Shown here piece by piece: positions 18,103-27,921 of a stretch of DNA of 64,000 bases. The stretch covers positions 1-64,000 of the forward strand of contig JABENI010000016.1 of assembly GCA_013332095.1 (NCBI GenBank), written 5' to 3'. The notes under the pieces are model-generated. The model was not told the DNA's origin and did no database searches. It saw only the letters and a program-made list of their open reading frames with translations. The position numbers and the translations under genes are program-made. Each line of letters opens with the position of its first letter. The first letter of the stretch is position 1. This DNA is from Candidatus Bathyoplasma sp. NZ (GTDB taxonomy: Bacteria > Bacillota_I > Bacilli_A > MAG-NZ).

Positions 18103-18131
18103 ATATTACATTGTTTAACCTAAAATGTCAA
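18103..18131 (-). promoter_or_regulatory. Promoter of the copper operon
   Basis: On the minus strand TTGACA (18131-18126) is followed after exactly 17 bp by TAATAT (18108-18103). This near-consensus vegetative promoter would start transcription just before the palindrome. Confidence 0.75.
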
Positions 18132-18139
18132 TTAGAACA

Positions 18140-18582
18140 AAGAAAACAAGGGCAAAATTAACTTTTTATTACTTGTTAAAAATTTGCTAAAAAATAGAAT
18201 ATTATTTAATTTCTTGAATTATATAGAAGATCAATTCATTTATTAAAGTGAAATATTTAATGTTAAATCAAATAATGTAATTAACAATAACTAAACATAG
18301 ATTAAATCCATTAGATAAAGAATATATCAAAAGAATTATCTTAACACATATTGAAGAAGAGAGATTGTAAAAATACAATTTGGAGAACCTGTAGGTAGTG
18401 AAAAGATTACATTAGACTTGTTACTGTAATTATACGCTGTCGACCTTAGTACAGTAATACTTCCTACTACCAAAAACTAGAAAATATATTGAAAGATTTA
18501 ATCATATTATCTCTCACTGAAGTAGATGCATTTACAAACGAACCAATTGTAATATAAATCAATTAAAAATGCCTCTAAAAAA
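18140..18582. other. Gap without a recognisable gene
   Basis: Short open stretches such as NPLDKEYIKRIILTHIEEE on the plus strand are cut by stops. They suggest a decayed gene I cannot identify. Confidence 0.3.
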
Positions 18583-18700
18583 GACAAATTGATTAACAAT
18601 AAAAGCACTAGATCAAATGACCTAAGTGCTTAAAATTGTTTTATTTTTTTAAAAATTTAAAATATATAAGATGAATAATCAATAAGAAAATCAATATTTT
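18583..18700. repeat. Intergenic repeat copy 2
   Basis: Second copy of the repeat at 5363-5470. It has the same AATAAAAGCACTAGA start, an imperfect hairpin closing with AAGTGCT, T-runs and AATTTAAAATATATAA. It lies just after the broken MFS gene on the minus strand, where it could serve as its terminator. Confidence 0.45.
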
Positions 18701-18726
18701 AACATCAACTATTCTAATATTTTTCC

Positions 18727-19695
18727 TTATTCTTGATATAATGCTTGTTCATTTATTTTATCTAACTTTACGAACATTAAATAACTTCTTAATACAAAAA
18801 CAAATGAAATAATAACAACTATATAGATAAATTCAAAATTATAAGTCATAATTAAATAACCGCCGATAAAAGTACTAATTGCATCACCAAAATTATATCC
18901 TGTATTTATTATACTCATTAATTTACCATGATTTTCTTTAGGATATTTGGAAAGAATTCTATCAAAAAATAAACTTGATAAAATGGTATACGAAGAAGAA
19001 AACAAAATAATAATACATACCTGAAAAATCAAGTGTGTTTCAAAAAATAATGCAGAATACAAAACGATGAGCAATACTATTATTATTGGGATAAAATTTT
19101 TTATCTTAAACGAATTAATTAATTTGGCGACACAAATACTGAAAATGCCATTTATTAAATTGATAACACCTAATAAATAAATTAACGAAGCAAAAATTAA
19201 TCCTGTTTTAAAGTCATCTTGGATAAATTGTAGATTGTTAATATAACCACTTGCAAACGAACCTATTGTTAAACCTAAGAACCAATAGATTTATTAATTA
19301 TAAAAGAATTATTAATGTTATTGCTTTCTTTAAAGTTTATTAAAACTGGTCATTTAGATTAAGAATCAAAATGAATGAAAATCCATATAAAACGATATCA
19401 ATAGCAACATAACTTGATTTCCAACAATAGCCTGTAACAGAAATAATATACTTGCTGAAATGATTCCAAAAACAAGCAGTATTTTCTGATTTTTCTTATC
19501 TATTAATTTACCAGTATACATACTAAATGCTGCCATAGATACATTATCAACTGCAAAGAAAGTTCCAATAAATAAGTTATTGAAATCACTCGCAGATATG
19601 TACAGTTCATACAAAACAAAAAATATACCCAAACTAAAATATCTTAAAAAAGTTGAAAGTTCATAAAGCAAGAAATTACCGTAACTTTTTTTCAT
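18727..19695 (-). pseudogene. Broken major facilitator superfamily transporter
   Basis: An N-terminal part (19695-19366, MKKSYGNFLLYELSTFLRYF..., with GKLIDKKNQK, the MFS loop 2-3 signature) and a C-terminal part (19074-18727, with SKYPKENHGKLMS and several helices) are separated by about 290 bp. Between them membrane-like sequence continues in changing frames. Together they span one 12-helix transporter with several frameshifts. Substrate unknown. The middle reading frames near 19100-19260 show further hydrophobic MFS-like stretches, so little DNA has been lost. Confidence 0.75.
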
Positions 19696-19702
19696 AATTC
19701 TT

Positions 19703-19743
19703 CCGTTATAGTAGAATTAAATTATTTTGTTCTATTATAACGG
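19703..19743. promoter_or_regulatory. Large dyad upstream of the MFS relic
   Basis: CCGTTATAGTAGAA and TTCTATTATAACGG form an inverted repeat matching at 13 of 14 positions, separated by 13 bp. It sits 8 bp before the MFS start codon and includes a TATAAT-like box, so it is a candidate operator for a now distant regulator. Confidence 0.5.
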
Positions 19744-19847
19744 AAATTGATTTTCCTTTCAAGATGGCTTTTTATTAATTTTAAAATGTGAATGCAAATA
19801 AATATTTTGATATTTTTACAATATGGTTAAATTCATGCTTAATAATA

Positions 19848-20561
19848 TTAAATAGAAATATAATAGTTTAATTTAAGAATATTGTTTTTATTTACATGGC
19901 ATCTATTAACTTCCTTTTCCAATCCATTTCTATAATTATCAAGGATACTATTACCAAATATTTTTAAGACTTCTTCTAAATTTTTATTAGTACCATATTC
20001 TTGTATTTGTAAAATTTTATTATGAGCTATTAAATTCCTTAGCAAAATAATATCTTTCTTATGTTTAATAATAAACTCCTTATGTTCTATATTAAAGAAT
20101 TTTAAATAAAACTCCTCATATTTTTCAATAAAATCTATGAGTTCTGCAAATGTAGTTTCATTAATGCATTCGTACAGCGAAGTTAACTTTTTATCAGTTA
20201 TTCTTTTTAATTTAAGATTGAGTCTCTTATCATCTTTATATATATTATTTATAAGTTTTAAAAGTTTTTCTCTTGACGTTATATCTTCATCCATCAAACC
20301 ATTTAAAATTTGAGCACGTAGATATTCTTCAAACATTATTAAATATTTAAATATTAATCTTCTTAATCTCGTATCATATCTAGTTGTATCTAATAACATA
20401 GTTGAATCAATATACTCTACTCCTAAGTTTTTATAGTAAGATGCAACTTCTAAAAATCTTTCAATTCCTTTAATTTTACTAAAATAAAGTATATTATCAA
20501 TATCTTCTTTTATTATTATTATGTCTTTATCATTTAATATTTTAATAATATTATTTTGCAT
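19848..20561 (-). CDS. HEPN/Abi_2-like putative RNase toxin
   Basis: About 237 residues from ATG 20561 (a TTG lies at 20570). The middle has RYDTRLRRLIFKYLIMFEEY, similar to the Abi_2/AbiD/F helix pair, and residues about 175-180 read RNLIAH, the RNxxxH signature of HEPN ribonucleases. The rest is helical and lysine-rich. HEPN proteins cut RNA and act in abortive infection and toxin-antitoxin modules. The gene overlaps the end of a nucleotidyltransferase gene by 11 bp, so the two are translated together. This pairing resembles HEPN-MNT modules, in which the nucleotidyltransferase inactivates the toxin by modifying it. Distance from known families makes the exact type uncertain. Confidence 0.65.
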   Translation of the reverse strand: MQNNIIKILNDKDIIIIKEDIDNILYFSKIKGIERFLEVASYYKNLGVEYIDSTMLLDTTRYDTRLRRLIFKYLIMFEEYLRAQILNGLMDEDITSREKLLKLINNIYKDDKRLNLKLKRITDKKLTSLYECINETTFAELIDFIEKYEEFYLKFFNIEHKEFIIKHKKDIILLRNLIAHNKILQIQEYGTNKNLEEVLKIFGNSILDNYRNGLEKEVNRCHVNKNNILKLNYYISI

Positions 20562-21162
20562 ATTTCTCAACTACTTCACTATATATGTGTATTGATAATT
20601 TTCTATCGCCTTTAAGTTTTGATTTTTCACTACATTTATTTTTAATAACCTCTTGTTTCACTTTTTCTTTCATTTCGCTACTAAAACCATTATATGTAAC
20701 ATGTGCTTTTGTAAAATCCTTACATTTCTCCCATGAATATTCGTTTTTATGCGGAGTTTCACTTTTATTATTTCTTCTAGCTATTTGTTTTTTATTGTCT
20801 ATTTTTCTAATTATTGGAAAATCGATTTCATATCCATTTTCATATGCAACTACTGTGATACAACTAGTTGATTGCTCTATTCTCTCACCTTTATTTTCAC
20901 CTTCCTTTATCGCTTTTAAAAAATCTTCTCTTACAATAGTTGGTTTATTTATATTTACTGAATTATTAGTTAATATTAATTGATAATCTACATCGAAATA
21001 TTCATTTTGGGTCTTAACAGTTGTTCTAGTCACGTTTGAGCCAACTGCTTTAACCTCAAATTTATAACCTTTATCTAAAACCTTTCTCATATCTTTAATT
21101 ATTTTATTTGCTCTAGTTGTCGCAATCTTGCTATTGTTCTTTGAAACATATTTACAACTCAT
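20551..21162 (-). CDS. Polymerase-beta-fold nucleotidyltransferase, partner of the HEPN gene
   Basis: 203 residues with an excellent AGGAGG site before ATG 21162. The core is AVGSNVTRTT (G41-S42), then FDVDYQLIL (D57, D59) and YEIDFPII (D114), the GS...DxD...D triad of the polymerase-beta nucleotidyltransferase fold, with all three metal ligands present. The C-terminal 90 residues are basic (KSETPHKNEYSWEKC and onward). It could AMPylate the HEPN protein (an MNT antitoxin role) or make a nucleotide product; context favours the first. It is first in a two-gene unit with an 11-bp overlap. Confidence 0.65.
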   Translation of the reverse strand: MSCKYVSKNNSKIATTRANKIIKDMRKVLDKGYKFEVKAVGSNVTRTTVKTQNEYFDVDYQLILTNNSVNINKPTIVREDFLKAIKEGENKGERIEQSTSCITVVAYENGYEIDFPIIRKIDNKKQIARRNNKSETPHKNEYSWEKCKDFTKAHVTYNGFSSEMKEKVKQEVIKNKCSEKSKLKGDRKLSIHIYSEVVEKYAK

Positions 21163-21605
21163 ATCTTTCTCCTCCTATTTGGTTCTTTTTAATCATTTTA
21201 CAATATTTCGATATAAAATGATATATTTTACCCAAATAAAATTTGTTTTTACATATTTTAAAATAATATTGAATTTTGTAATATAAAATAAGTACTTTAT
21301 CCTTTGTTAAATATTTCACTCGATATAATTGAACATTTCTAAAAATATAATTATAATATGAGTAACATAATAATACATTTGGCATATCATATACATTGAA
21401 TTATAGGAATTTATTCGAATTGAAGGAAAAATAATAAAAAAAATTATATTTGAAATTGGATAAATGAGAAAATCATAATATTAGTAATAAATACTTTACG
21501 TGATATAACTATCAGAAATCAAAAAAATAAAATTAATTGATTTAGTAAACCAATTATATTTAATCAACCTTTAAATAATCTTAGAAATTTTAAGGACATG
21601 AAAAT

Positions 21606-21632
21606 GTAGTGCTGTGTTAAACACAACACTAC
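21606..21632. terminator. Strong hairpin after the helicase gene
   Basis: GTAGTG and CACTAC, then TGTGTT and AACACA, pair with one mismatch between them. It lies about 190 bp past the PLD-helicase stop on the minus strand and may end that operon. The T-run is poor. The rest of 21390-21820 is AT-rich with no visible gene. Confidence 0.4.
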
Positions 21633-21820
21633 ATAATAATAATAAATATTTAAACAATTGTTCCAATTATATTATTGAAATAATATATTATCAATAAATT
21701 TCCACAGGTCATAAATAATAATTCAGTTTTGTGTTAATATCAAATTTAAACCATAATATTAACATTTATCTTTTTATTGTTGTTATCAAGGTTTTTTGTA
21801 CATCATGAACTGGAATTGAC

Positions 21821-24373
21821 TTAATTAAATAATTTCTCAAAATCCTTTATTGAAATATTTTCCATAGGTTTAACTATATTTCCTTCAACTGATTCCAATA
21901 AATTTGTTTCTTTTTCCTTTAGTCTTTCATATACAATTTTATCAACTGGTTTATATTTAACTTCATCATTTACAGATTGGAATATAGTATATTTGGTTTC
22001 CTGATCACTCTTTAATCCTAATCGATGTATTCTATCCTTAGATTGTAAAAAATGTGTTAAGTTAAAACTATATTCAAAATAAATAGCATGATGACAAACT
22101 TCATGCAAAGAAACGGATTCTGCCATTGTTTGTGGATTACAAATAATAATTCTTGTTTTATCATTTTTAAACTTATTTATAAGTTCTTCTCTTTCTGCCA
22201 AAGTTTTTTTTCCATTAATAATAAATGAACTAACACCTATATCTTCTAATTTTTGATTAATTAAATCAATAGTATTATTAAAAATACACCATATAATTAA
22301 TTTTTCATCTTGAATTGATTGTATATGTTCTAATAAACTTTTTAACTTGGTTGAATCTCCTATTTTTTTTATTAGTTCAATATCATCAGAACTCAATTTT
22401 AATTTACTAAAATCATTGTCATAATCAAAATCTATTAATTCTGTTAAGTCTATCGAATTATTCAACAATGACTTAGCATTTGAACATAATTGAACAACTC
22501 TTATAAATTTATGTAAATAGTTAGTTTCTGTTTTAAAATAGATATTTTTCAATAATTTAGTCTCTTCAATCGTTAATTGAACCGTAATAATTTTATCCAC
22601 TAAAGGCTCTGGAATATGCAGGTCTTTTTTAGTTGTTCTAACAAAAAAGGGAAATAGTAAGTTGTTAAATTCTTTTATCTTTTCTCCCTTTTCCAAATTG
22701 TTTAAATCTTTGTATGAATAGTTGAAAAACGAATCATAATCGTTCGGATAAAGTATATTAAGCATATTAAATACATCTTGGAATCCATTAGGTATCGGAG
22801 TTCCTGTTAAAACTACTTTGTACTTCGTTCTATCAATAAATGCTTGTGAAGCAATAAAACAACTACCCTCCTGTTTCTTAATTCTATGTATCTCGTCAAA
22901 AACCAATAATGTCCTACTATTTACGAGCGACTTAATTCCATTTTTTAAACTTTTTAATTTTTCATAATTAAATAAAAATACATTTTCTTTAAAAGCTTTT
23001 GCTTTTAAATATAAATTGACATCTTCATTTAATCTAGTTTTATCTTGCACATTAAATAACTCCAATTTTTTTAAAGTACCAAAGCATTTAACAAATTCTT
23101 CTTTCCATGCAAGAAAACTACTCTTTGGACCAATAACAACAATCTTATCAATCAAATCTATTTCTTGTGAATTTAAATACGCAAAAAGTCCATAAATAAT
23201 AGAAGTTTTTCCTGATCCAGGAACACTAAAGTTCATAGATGACTTCATAAAATAATGATAAAATGCATTGTGCAACTGGGGGTCCCTTAGTGTTCTTTGC
23301 ATATTATTTGATAATATATCTTTAAAGTTATTAAATTTATCAATAAATTTTTCTAAATCATTTTTTAAAATTAGTCCTAATTCGTATCTTTCTTTGATGT
23401 ATAACTCTTTGCTCTTAATAAATTCAATACAACTTTCAGATACTTTGAAATTAAGGTTGGAAACTGAAGAATACTTTTCCATTCTTTTGATTAATTCTTT
23501 AAGTTTAGATAAATTAATATCATTATGCAATATAAATTTATTTTCATTAAATATATTTATATACTTACTAACTTTTAACTTAAAATCAAAATCGTTTTTA
23601 TTCATTTTTTTAGATAAATCATAAATATAAAATTCATCGTTAATTATATCATAATCAAGAATTACTCTATCAAAGTAAAATACATTTGAAACTTCAACAA
23701 GTTTTCCTTTTGAAAATTTAATAAGTTCTAATTTGACAACTTCCGGTATATTTAAAACTAGTAAATTTTCAATATTATTTTCCCATAAATTCTCAAACTC
23801 TTCTACTGCATTCTTAATTTTAATATTCTCAATTTCATAATCATTAAGAGTACTAGAAATCTCAAAAGTTTCGTAATTTCTTTTTATAGCTGCGTTTGTT
23901 TCATTGTTAGAACCCCTAAAATATATAATTTCATTTTCCTTAGAATACATTAACCCAAATTTATCATGAAACAAACCATTTTTACAAAATGCTACTTTAA
24001 CTTCTACAAATCCAATAGTTATCAAATAAGCTAGATTCGCAATAAAAGGAGCATTCTCAACAGATATTCCATTTATTTCCGATAATATATTTTTAGATAC
24101 TTCAGTTTTATTATAATACCCCTCTTTTATAAGTTTATAATCCTCTTCAGATATATCGTGCGAAATAATATATCTTACTTTACCTTTCTCTTTATAAATT
24201 TGTTCTAATCCTCGTGAAAATGAAACTAAAGTTTTCGAATCAAAATATGCACTTACTCTGTCATATCTTACGCTATTTTTTAGAACTTTGTTGTAAAATT
24301 CTGTAGTTACATCATCCTTTAATGAGTTATAAGATGGCTTTAACTTTAATATTCTATAACTCAAATGTCTCAC
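21821..24373 (-). CDS. Phospholipase-D-like nuclease fused to SNF2/SF2 helicase
   Basis: 850 residues from a GTG at 24373; a TTG three codons later with AGGTGA upstream is also possible. N-terminal PLD-type domain: FHDKFGLMYS (H136, K138) and RGSNNETNAA (154-161), the HxK...GSxN pattern. SF2/SNF2 motor: VPGSGKT (384-390), DEIH (493-496), TGTPIPN (523-529) and, in the second lobe, DRIHRLGL. Such PLD-helicase proteins occur in defence loci and restriction systems. It is the last gene of the four-gene operon with the Sau3AI-like endonuclease and overlaps the ParB-like gene by up to 20 bp. It likely moves along or remodels DNA for the nuclease and may cut DNA itself. Confidence 0.82.
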   Translation of the reverse strand: MRHLSYRILKLKPSYNSLKDDVTTEFYNKVLKNSVRYDRVSAYFDSKTLVSFSRGLEQIYKEKGKVRYIISHDISEEDYKLIKEGYYNKTEVSKNILSEINGISVENAPFIANLAYLITIGFVEVKVAFCKNGLFHDKFGLMYSKENEIIYFRGSNNETNAAIKRNYETFEISSTLNDYEIENIKIKNAVEEFENLWENNIENLLVLNIPEVVKLELIKFSKGKLVEVSNVFYFDRVILDYDIINDEFYIYDLSKKMNKNDFDFKLKVSKYINIFNENKFILHNDINLSKLKELIKRMEKYSSVSNLNFKVSESCIEFIKSKELYIKERYELGLILKNDLEKFIDKFNNFKDILSNNMQRTLRDPQLHNAFYHYFMKSSMNFSVPGSGKTSIIYGLFAYLNSQEIDLIDKIVVIGPKSSFLAWKEEFVKCFGTLKKLELFNVQDKTRLNEDVNLYLKAKAFKENVFLFNYEKLKSLKNGIKSLVNSRTLLVFDEIHRIKKQEGSCFIASQAFIDRTKYKVVLTGTPIPNGFQDVFNMLNILYPNDYDSFFNYSYKDLNNLEKGEKIKEFNNLLFPFFVRTTKKDLHIPEPLVDKIITVQLTIEETKLLKNIYFKTETNYLHKFIRVVQLCSNAKSLLNNSIDLTELIDFDYDNDFSKLKLSSDDIELIKKIGDSTKLKSLLEHIQSIQDEKLIIWCIFNNTIDLINQKLEDIGVSSFIINGKKTLAEREELINKFKNDKTRIIICNPQTMAESVSLHEVCHHAIYFEYSFNLTHFLQSKDRIHRLGLKSDQETKYTIFQSVNDEVKYKPVDKIVYERLKEKETNLLESVEGNIVKPMENISIKDFEKLFN

Positions 24374-25553
24374 CTAAATCCGTAATAATATCATATAATT
24401 TTTTAAAAGAATCCAAAAACTCATCGTATCGTCCAGAATCTAACAATTTTATCTCATCTTCTTTCAAAAAAGAAACCCAGTTAAGTAATTTATCTACTAT
24501 TTCTTTGTGTTTATTTTTTGATTTCTCAATGTCAAACTTATCTCTATAATTTTTATAAACTTTTTCTGCTTTGTCCTGTACTTCACTTGTCCTAATGTTA
24601 TCTCTTATAGAAGACGTATCTACAGTTTCTAAATCAGTGATTTTTTGGTATACTTCCCTACAAATATCTTCTTGCTCGGCTCTAAAATCTTCATTAATTG
24701 AACTATTATTTAATATGTCTATAACATTACGAATACCTCTTGTTAAATCTTTATCTACTAGTAATAGAATATTTGAGAATAATATGTAATTTTGCTCTTC
24801 CCATTCAGTTTCACTACATTTATTTTTGAACTTGATAATTTCATTAATTGGCCCATCTAACTGCAAATCTCTAGCAAGGAAATATTTCCCTTTTGAATCA
24901 ATAAATTCAAGAAATTCGTTCATTGCAATAGCTCTTTTTAATAAGTTTTCCCCTTTATTAGAATCCATTCCACAATTTGTTGAATACTCCTTTATTGTAA
25001 AGGTTTTGTCCAGTTCTACATATTCGTAAATTTCAACTAATCTGTCAATAGGATTATAAGTTACTTTAGATTCTTCTCCGTGTTGGATTTGCAACTCTAA
25101 TTTCTTAATGTCAATATTCTCTAACTTCAAATATTCCATATCTAAAATTACTGCTTCAAAGTAAAAATCTTTTGCATTATTATTTTCCCTATATAGTTGT
25201 CTTAAACACGTAAATCTTCTATTACCATCTATAACTTTTCCATCAGATATAACATAACCAGGCTCACGCTGGCCAAAATTGTCAATGCCATTCTTTGTGG
25301 TTTGAATTTCATTTTTACCAGATTTAACTATATAATCTTCAATAATCATATTTTTTTCTTCCACATTTAAATTGTTAATGTCTTCATGTGTAGAATTGTA
25401 TTCACTCATAAAAGTAGCTATTCTTCCGTTTTGTTCATTGTAATACAACTTGTCTAGAGGAATTCTATACACAGTCATTGTATGAGTTTTCCCCTTTATT
25501 TCAACTTTTTTTGCTGCTTCAGTAGGGTCAGCTCCCTTAAATATATTATTCAT
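24354..25553 (-). CDS. ParB/sulfiredoxin-fold protein in the restriction locus
   Basis: 399 residues. Residues 20-120 show the ParB-like N-terminal fold: MTVYRIPLDKLYYNEQNGR, then GYVISDGKVIDGNRRFTCLR, where DGNRR (109-113) matches the DGxHR nucleotide-binding box. The C-terminal 250 residues are helical and charged. ParB-fold proteins bind CTP or ATP, and relatives in DNA-modification and defence systems (for example DndB or Srx-like nucleases) bind or nick DNA. It overlaps both neighbours (8 bp with the upstream gene, up to 20 bp with the helicase gene), so it is translationally coupled. The exact role is not known to me. Confidence 0.7.
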   Translation of the reverse strand: MNNIFKGADPTEAAKKVEIKGKTHTMTVYRIPLDKLYYNEQNGRIATFMSEYNSTHEDINNLNVEEKNMIIEDYIVKSGKNEIQTTKNGIDNFGQREPGYVISDGKVIDGNRRFTCLRQLYRENNNAKDFYFEAVILDMEYLKLENIDIKKLELQIQHGEESKVTYNPIDRLVEIYEYVELDKTFTIKEYSTNCGMDSNKGENLLKRAIAMNEFLEFIDSKGKYFLARDLQLDGPINEIIKFKNKCSETEWEEQNYILFSNILLLVDKDLTRGIRNVIDILNNSSINEDFRAEQEDICREVYQKITDLETVDTSSIRDNIRTSEVQDKAEKVYKNYRDKFDIEKSKNKHKEIVDKLLNWVSFLKEDEIKLLDSGRYDEFLDSFKKLYDIITDLGETFEL

Positions 25554-27921
25554 AAATTTCCTCCATATACTGCTTTCTGTTTAGATATATTTTCTTAATT
25601 GTTTCATCGTAATATAAGTGATTTCTTGCGATTCCTTTTATTGTTTGGATACTTACATCTATATTAAATGAATTAAGAAGATAATTAGTTATTTCATAAT
25701 CATACATAGAACCATTTTTAATAATTATAGATTCTAAAAAACTTATTTTATTAAAATCGTTTGCTGAACAAGAATGTATTAAAATCCCATCTATTGAAAT
25801 GGTTTTAATCTTCTTACTTAAATATAATATGTCATCAATAAAAATACAATCGAGTCCGAAATTGCTGAATGATTTATAAGTTTCATCATCCATTAGTAAT
25901 TCTTGGGTAAAAAAGTCTAAATCGCTATAGTTACTAGTAATTTCATTTACAAAATTCTTAATTATATCTATATCAATTTGAATTTCATGTAATTTTTTAT
26001 AAGTTATATATTCATTTTGACTAAACTTAATTAATTTATAATCGGTCCTATATGTCCGTAACACAGAATTTAATGCTGATGGAGCTACTTCAATCATCTC
26101 ATCCAAAAAATCTTTATGAACAAAATCCATACCTTCGATTTGACTAGTGATATAATTTGTTACACTTATATAATTTTGCTTTAGTATGTATTTATTATAA
26201 TAAACTCTATAATTTAGTTCTTGAAGATGTCTTTTCAAAACAACATCTTCTAAGTTTATATCATTTTCTTTTTTAAAATTCGATAATTGATATAAATCTT
26301 TAATAAGAATAGTTTTTAACTTATCTAATATTTCAGATTCTACTTCTTCTTGATTATAATGCAATATGTCATTAGAAATGTATCCTGAGTATTCTAAAAC
26401 TAGATATGACCACATAGTTCCTTGATTATGCCCATAATTGTCTTCTAGGTAGGTTACTAAGTCATTCATGCTAATAGTTCCAACTGTTTCAAAGATATCC
26501 TTAAAAAAATTTTGTTTGTTACTACAATCAATTAGCAAATTGGGACTTCTGAGCAATTTAAAATCTTTCACAACTTTATTTCTCTTTATTAAATTATGTA
26601 ATTCGTATTGATCTTTTATATTTAAATCAAACATCAAATCTGGGTGATTTTCAAAAAAATATTTTGTTGAAAAAAAACCGTTTTGTTCTGTCATAATTTC
26701 AATTAAATGATTATAAGCATTAATATCCATTTCATCGTGAATATACCTACGGACACAATGATTCTTGCTTGAAATCACAACGTTGATATGCGTTAATATA
26801 TTCTCTAAAGAGCTTTCACTAATATCAAATTCAAAACCCAAAGGAGTATAAAATTTTTCTAATTTTTCAAATATTTCTTTTGTATTAAACTTTAACGAAT
26901 TATCTAATCGTGTACGAATAAAATATTTGACTAATTCAGTTTTATTTTTCCTTACAAAAACATCGTCAATATATAAAAAAGAAATGTTTTTAGATAAAAA
27001 TTCTTTTTGTTTTTCTGTTAATTTTGTGAATTTTATAAGTTTAAAAATATCATCTTGCCCCAATTTATATCTTATTTTTAAATAATTATAAGTTGAAACT
27101 TTTTCCTGAAAGAAATTTATAAAAAACTCCTTATCAATCTTGTATTTTTGAAAAACCTTGTTATATCGGTCTTCTTTAATATTTTTAAATAATTTAAAAT
27201 CTTTATCTACTATTTGTCTCACTCTTTCTCTTGTAATACCGTTTTTTGTTCCAATTTCCTCTAAAGTTAACCCTACAAAAACCCTATCATAGAAAATTTC
27301 AGGATTTACTGTTAAATATTTGTAATCATTCAAAGATATGCTCTTTAATGAAATGCCTAATGAGGTTTTTTTAATTAACAAATTTTCATATAAGATATCT
27401 AAAATTTTCTGAATTTCTTCCTTTACCAGATTTAATGAACGACCATAATCATGTATAGGTAGAAGTTTAATAAATCCATAAGTATTACAGTGTCTTCTTA
27501 TAAAATAGTATAAATCATGTAAATATTTCCTTTCTCTAAATAATTCTTTAGATCTATCAATATGTTCTAAAAAATCATTCTTTTTCTTATTCATAAAGTT
27601 ACTCATTTTCGCTAATTCATTATGATTAGTTTTTAAAAGTTTATCTAAATTTTGGAAATGAATTTTATATAGCATAATTACTCTATTGCTTAAACCTAGT
27701 AATCTAAGTGAATTGAAAGATATATAACTGTTTATTTTATGTATATCTTCTTTTGTTAAAGAGTTAATAATTTTTAAATCGTTCCTTTTAAGTATCTTAA
27801 AACGTCCTAAAATATTTATTTTTTCTCTTTTTAAAAGTAAATCTGAAGCTCCCAAACTCACCAATTTATCAATTTTAGTTATGCTGATTCCATGGTCAAC
27901 TAAATTGTACAGTCGATTCAT
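25546..27921 (-). CDS. Large unknown protein with sigma-70 region 4-like helix-turn-helix
   Basis: 791 residues. Residues 217-239 read GLTLEEIGTKNGITRERVRQ, almost identical to sigma-70 region 4.2, which binds the -35 element. Before it is a helical region with possible helix-hairpin-helix motifs (LVDHGISITKIDKLVSLGAS). The following 550 residues are unknown and may contain more winged-helix modules (for example HNLIKRNKVVKDFKLLRSP). No sigma region 2 is visible, so it is not an ordinary sigma factor; it probably uses the motif to bind DNA. It is second in the operon, starting directly after the endonuclease stop and overlapping the ParB-like gene. Confidence 0.6.
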   Translation of the reverse strand: MNRLYNLVDHGISITKIDKLVSLGASDLLLKREKINILGRFKILKRNDLKIINSLTKEDIHKINSYISFNSLRLLGLSNRVIMLYKIHFQNLDKLLKTNHNELAKMSNFMNKKKNDFLEHIDRSKELFRERKYLHDLYYFIRRHCNTYGFIKLLPIHDYGRSLNLVKEEIQKILDILYENLLIKKTSLGISLKSISLNDYKYLTVNPEIFYDRVFVGLTLEEIGTKNGITRERVRQIVDKDFKLFKNIKEDRYNKVFQKYKIDKEFFINFFQEKVSTYNYLKIRYKLGQDDIFKLIKFTKLTEKQKEFLSKNISFLYIDDVFVRKNKTELVKYFIRTRLDNSLKFNTKEIFEKLEKFYTPLGFEFDISESSLENILTHINVVISSKNHCVRRYIHDEMDINAYNHLIEIMTEQNGFFSTKYFFENHPDLMFDLNIKDQYELHNLIKRNKVVKDFKLLRSPNLLIDCSNKQNFFKDIFETVGTISMNDLVTYLEDNYGHNQGTMWSYLVLEYSGYISNDILHYNQEEVESEILDKLKTILIKDLYQLSNFKKENDINLEDVVLKRHLQELNYRVYYNKYILKQNYISVTNYITSQIEGMDFVHKDFLDEMIEVAPSALNSVLRTYRTDYKLIKFSQNEYITYKKLHEIQIDIDIIKNFVNEITSNYSDLDFFTQELLMDDETYKSFSNFGLDCIFIDDILYLSKKIKTISIDGILIHSCSANDFNKISFLESIIIKNGSMYDYEITNYLLNSFNIDVSIQTIKGIARNHLYYDETIKKIYLNRKQYMEEIYE

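Noticed and set aside
21152-21385. 77-codon ORF before the nucleotidyltransferase gene
   Set aside because: Its end runs through the strong AGGAGG site of the next gene, it is tyrosine/lysine-rich with no domain pattern, and it has no ribosome site.
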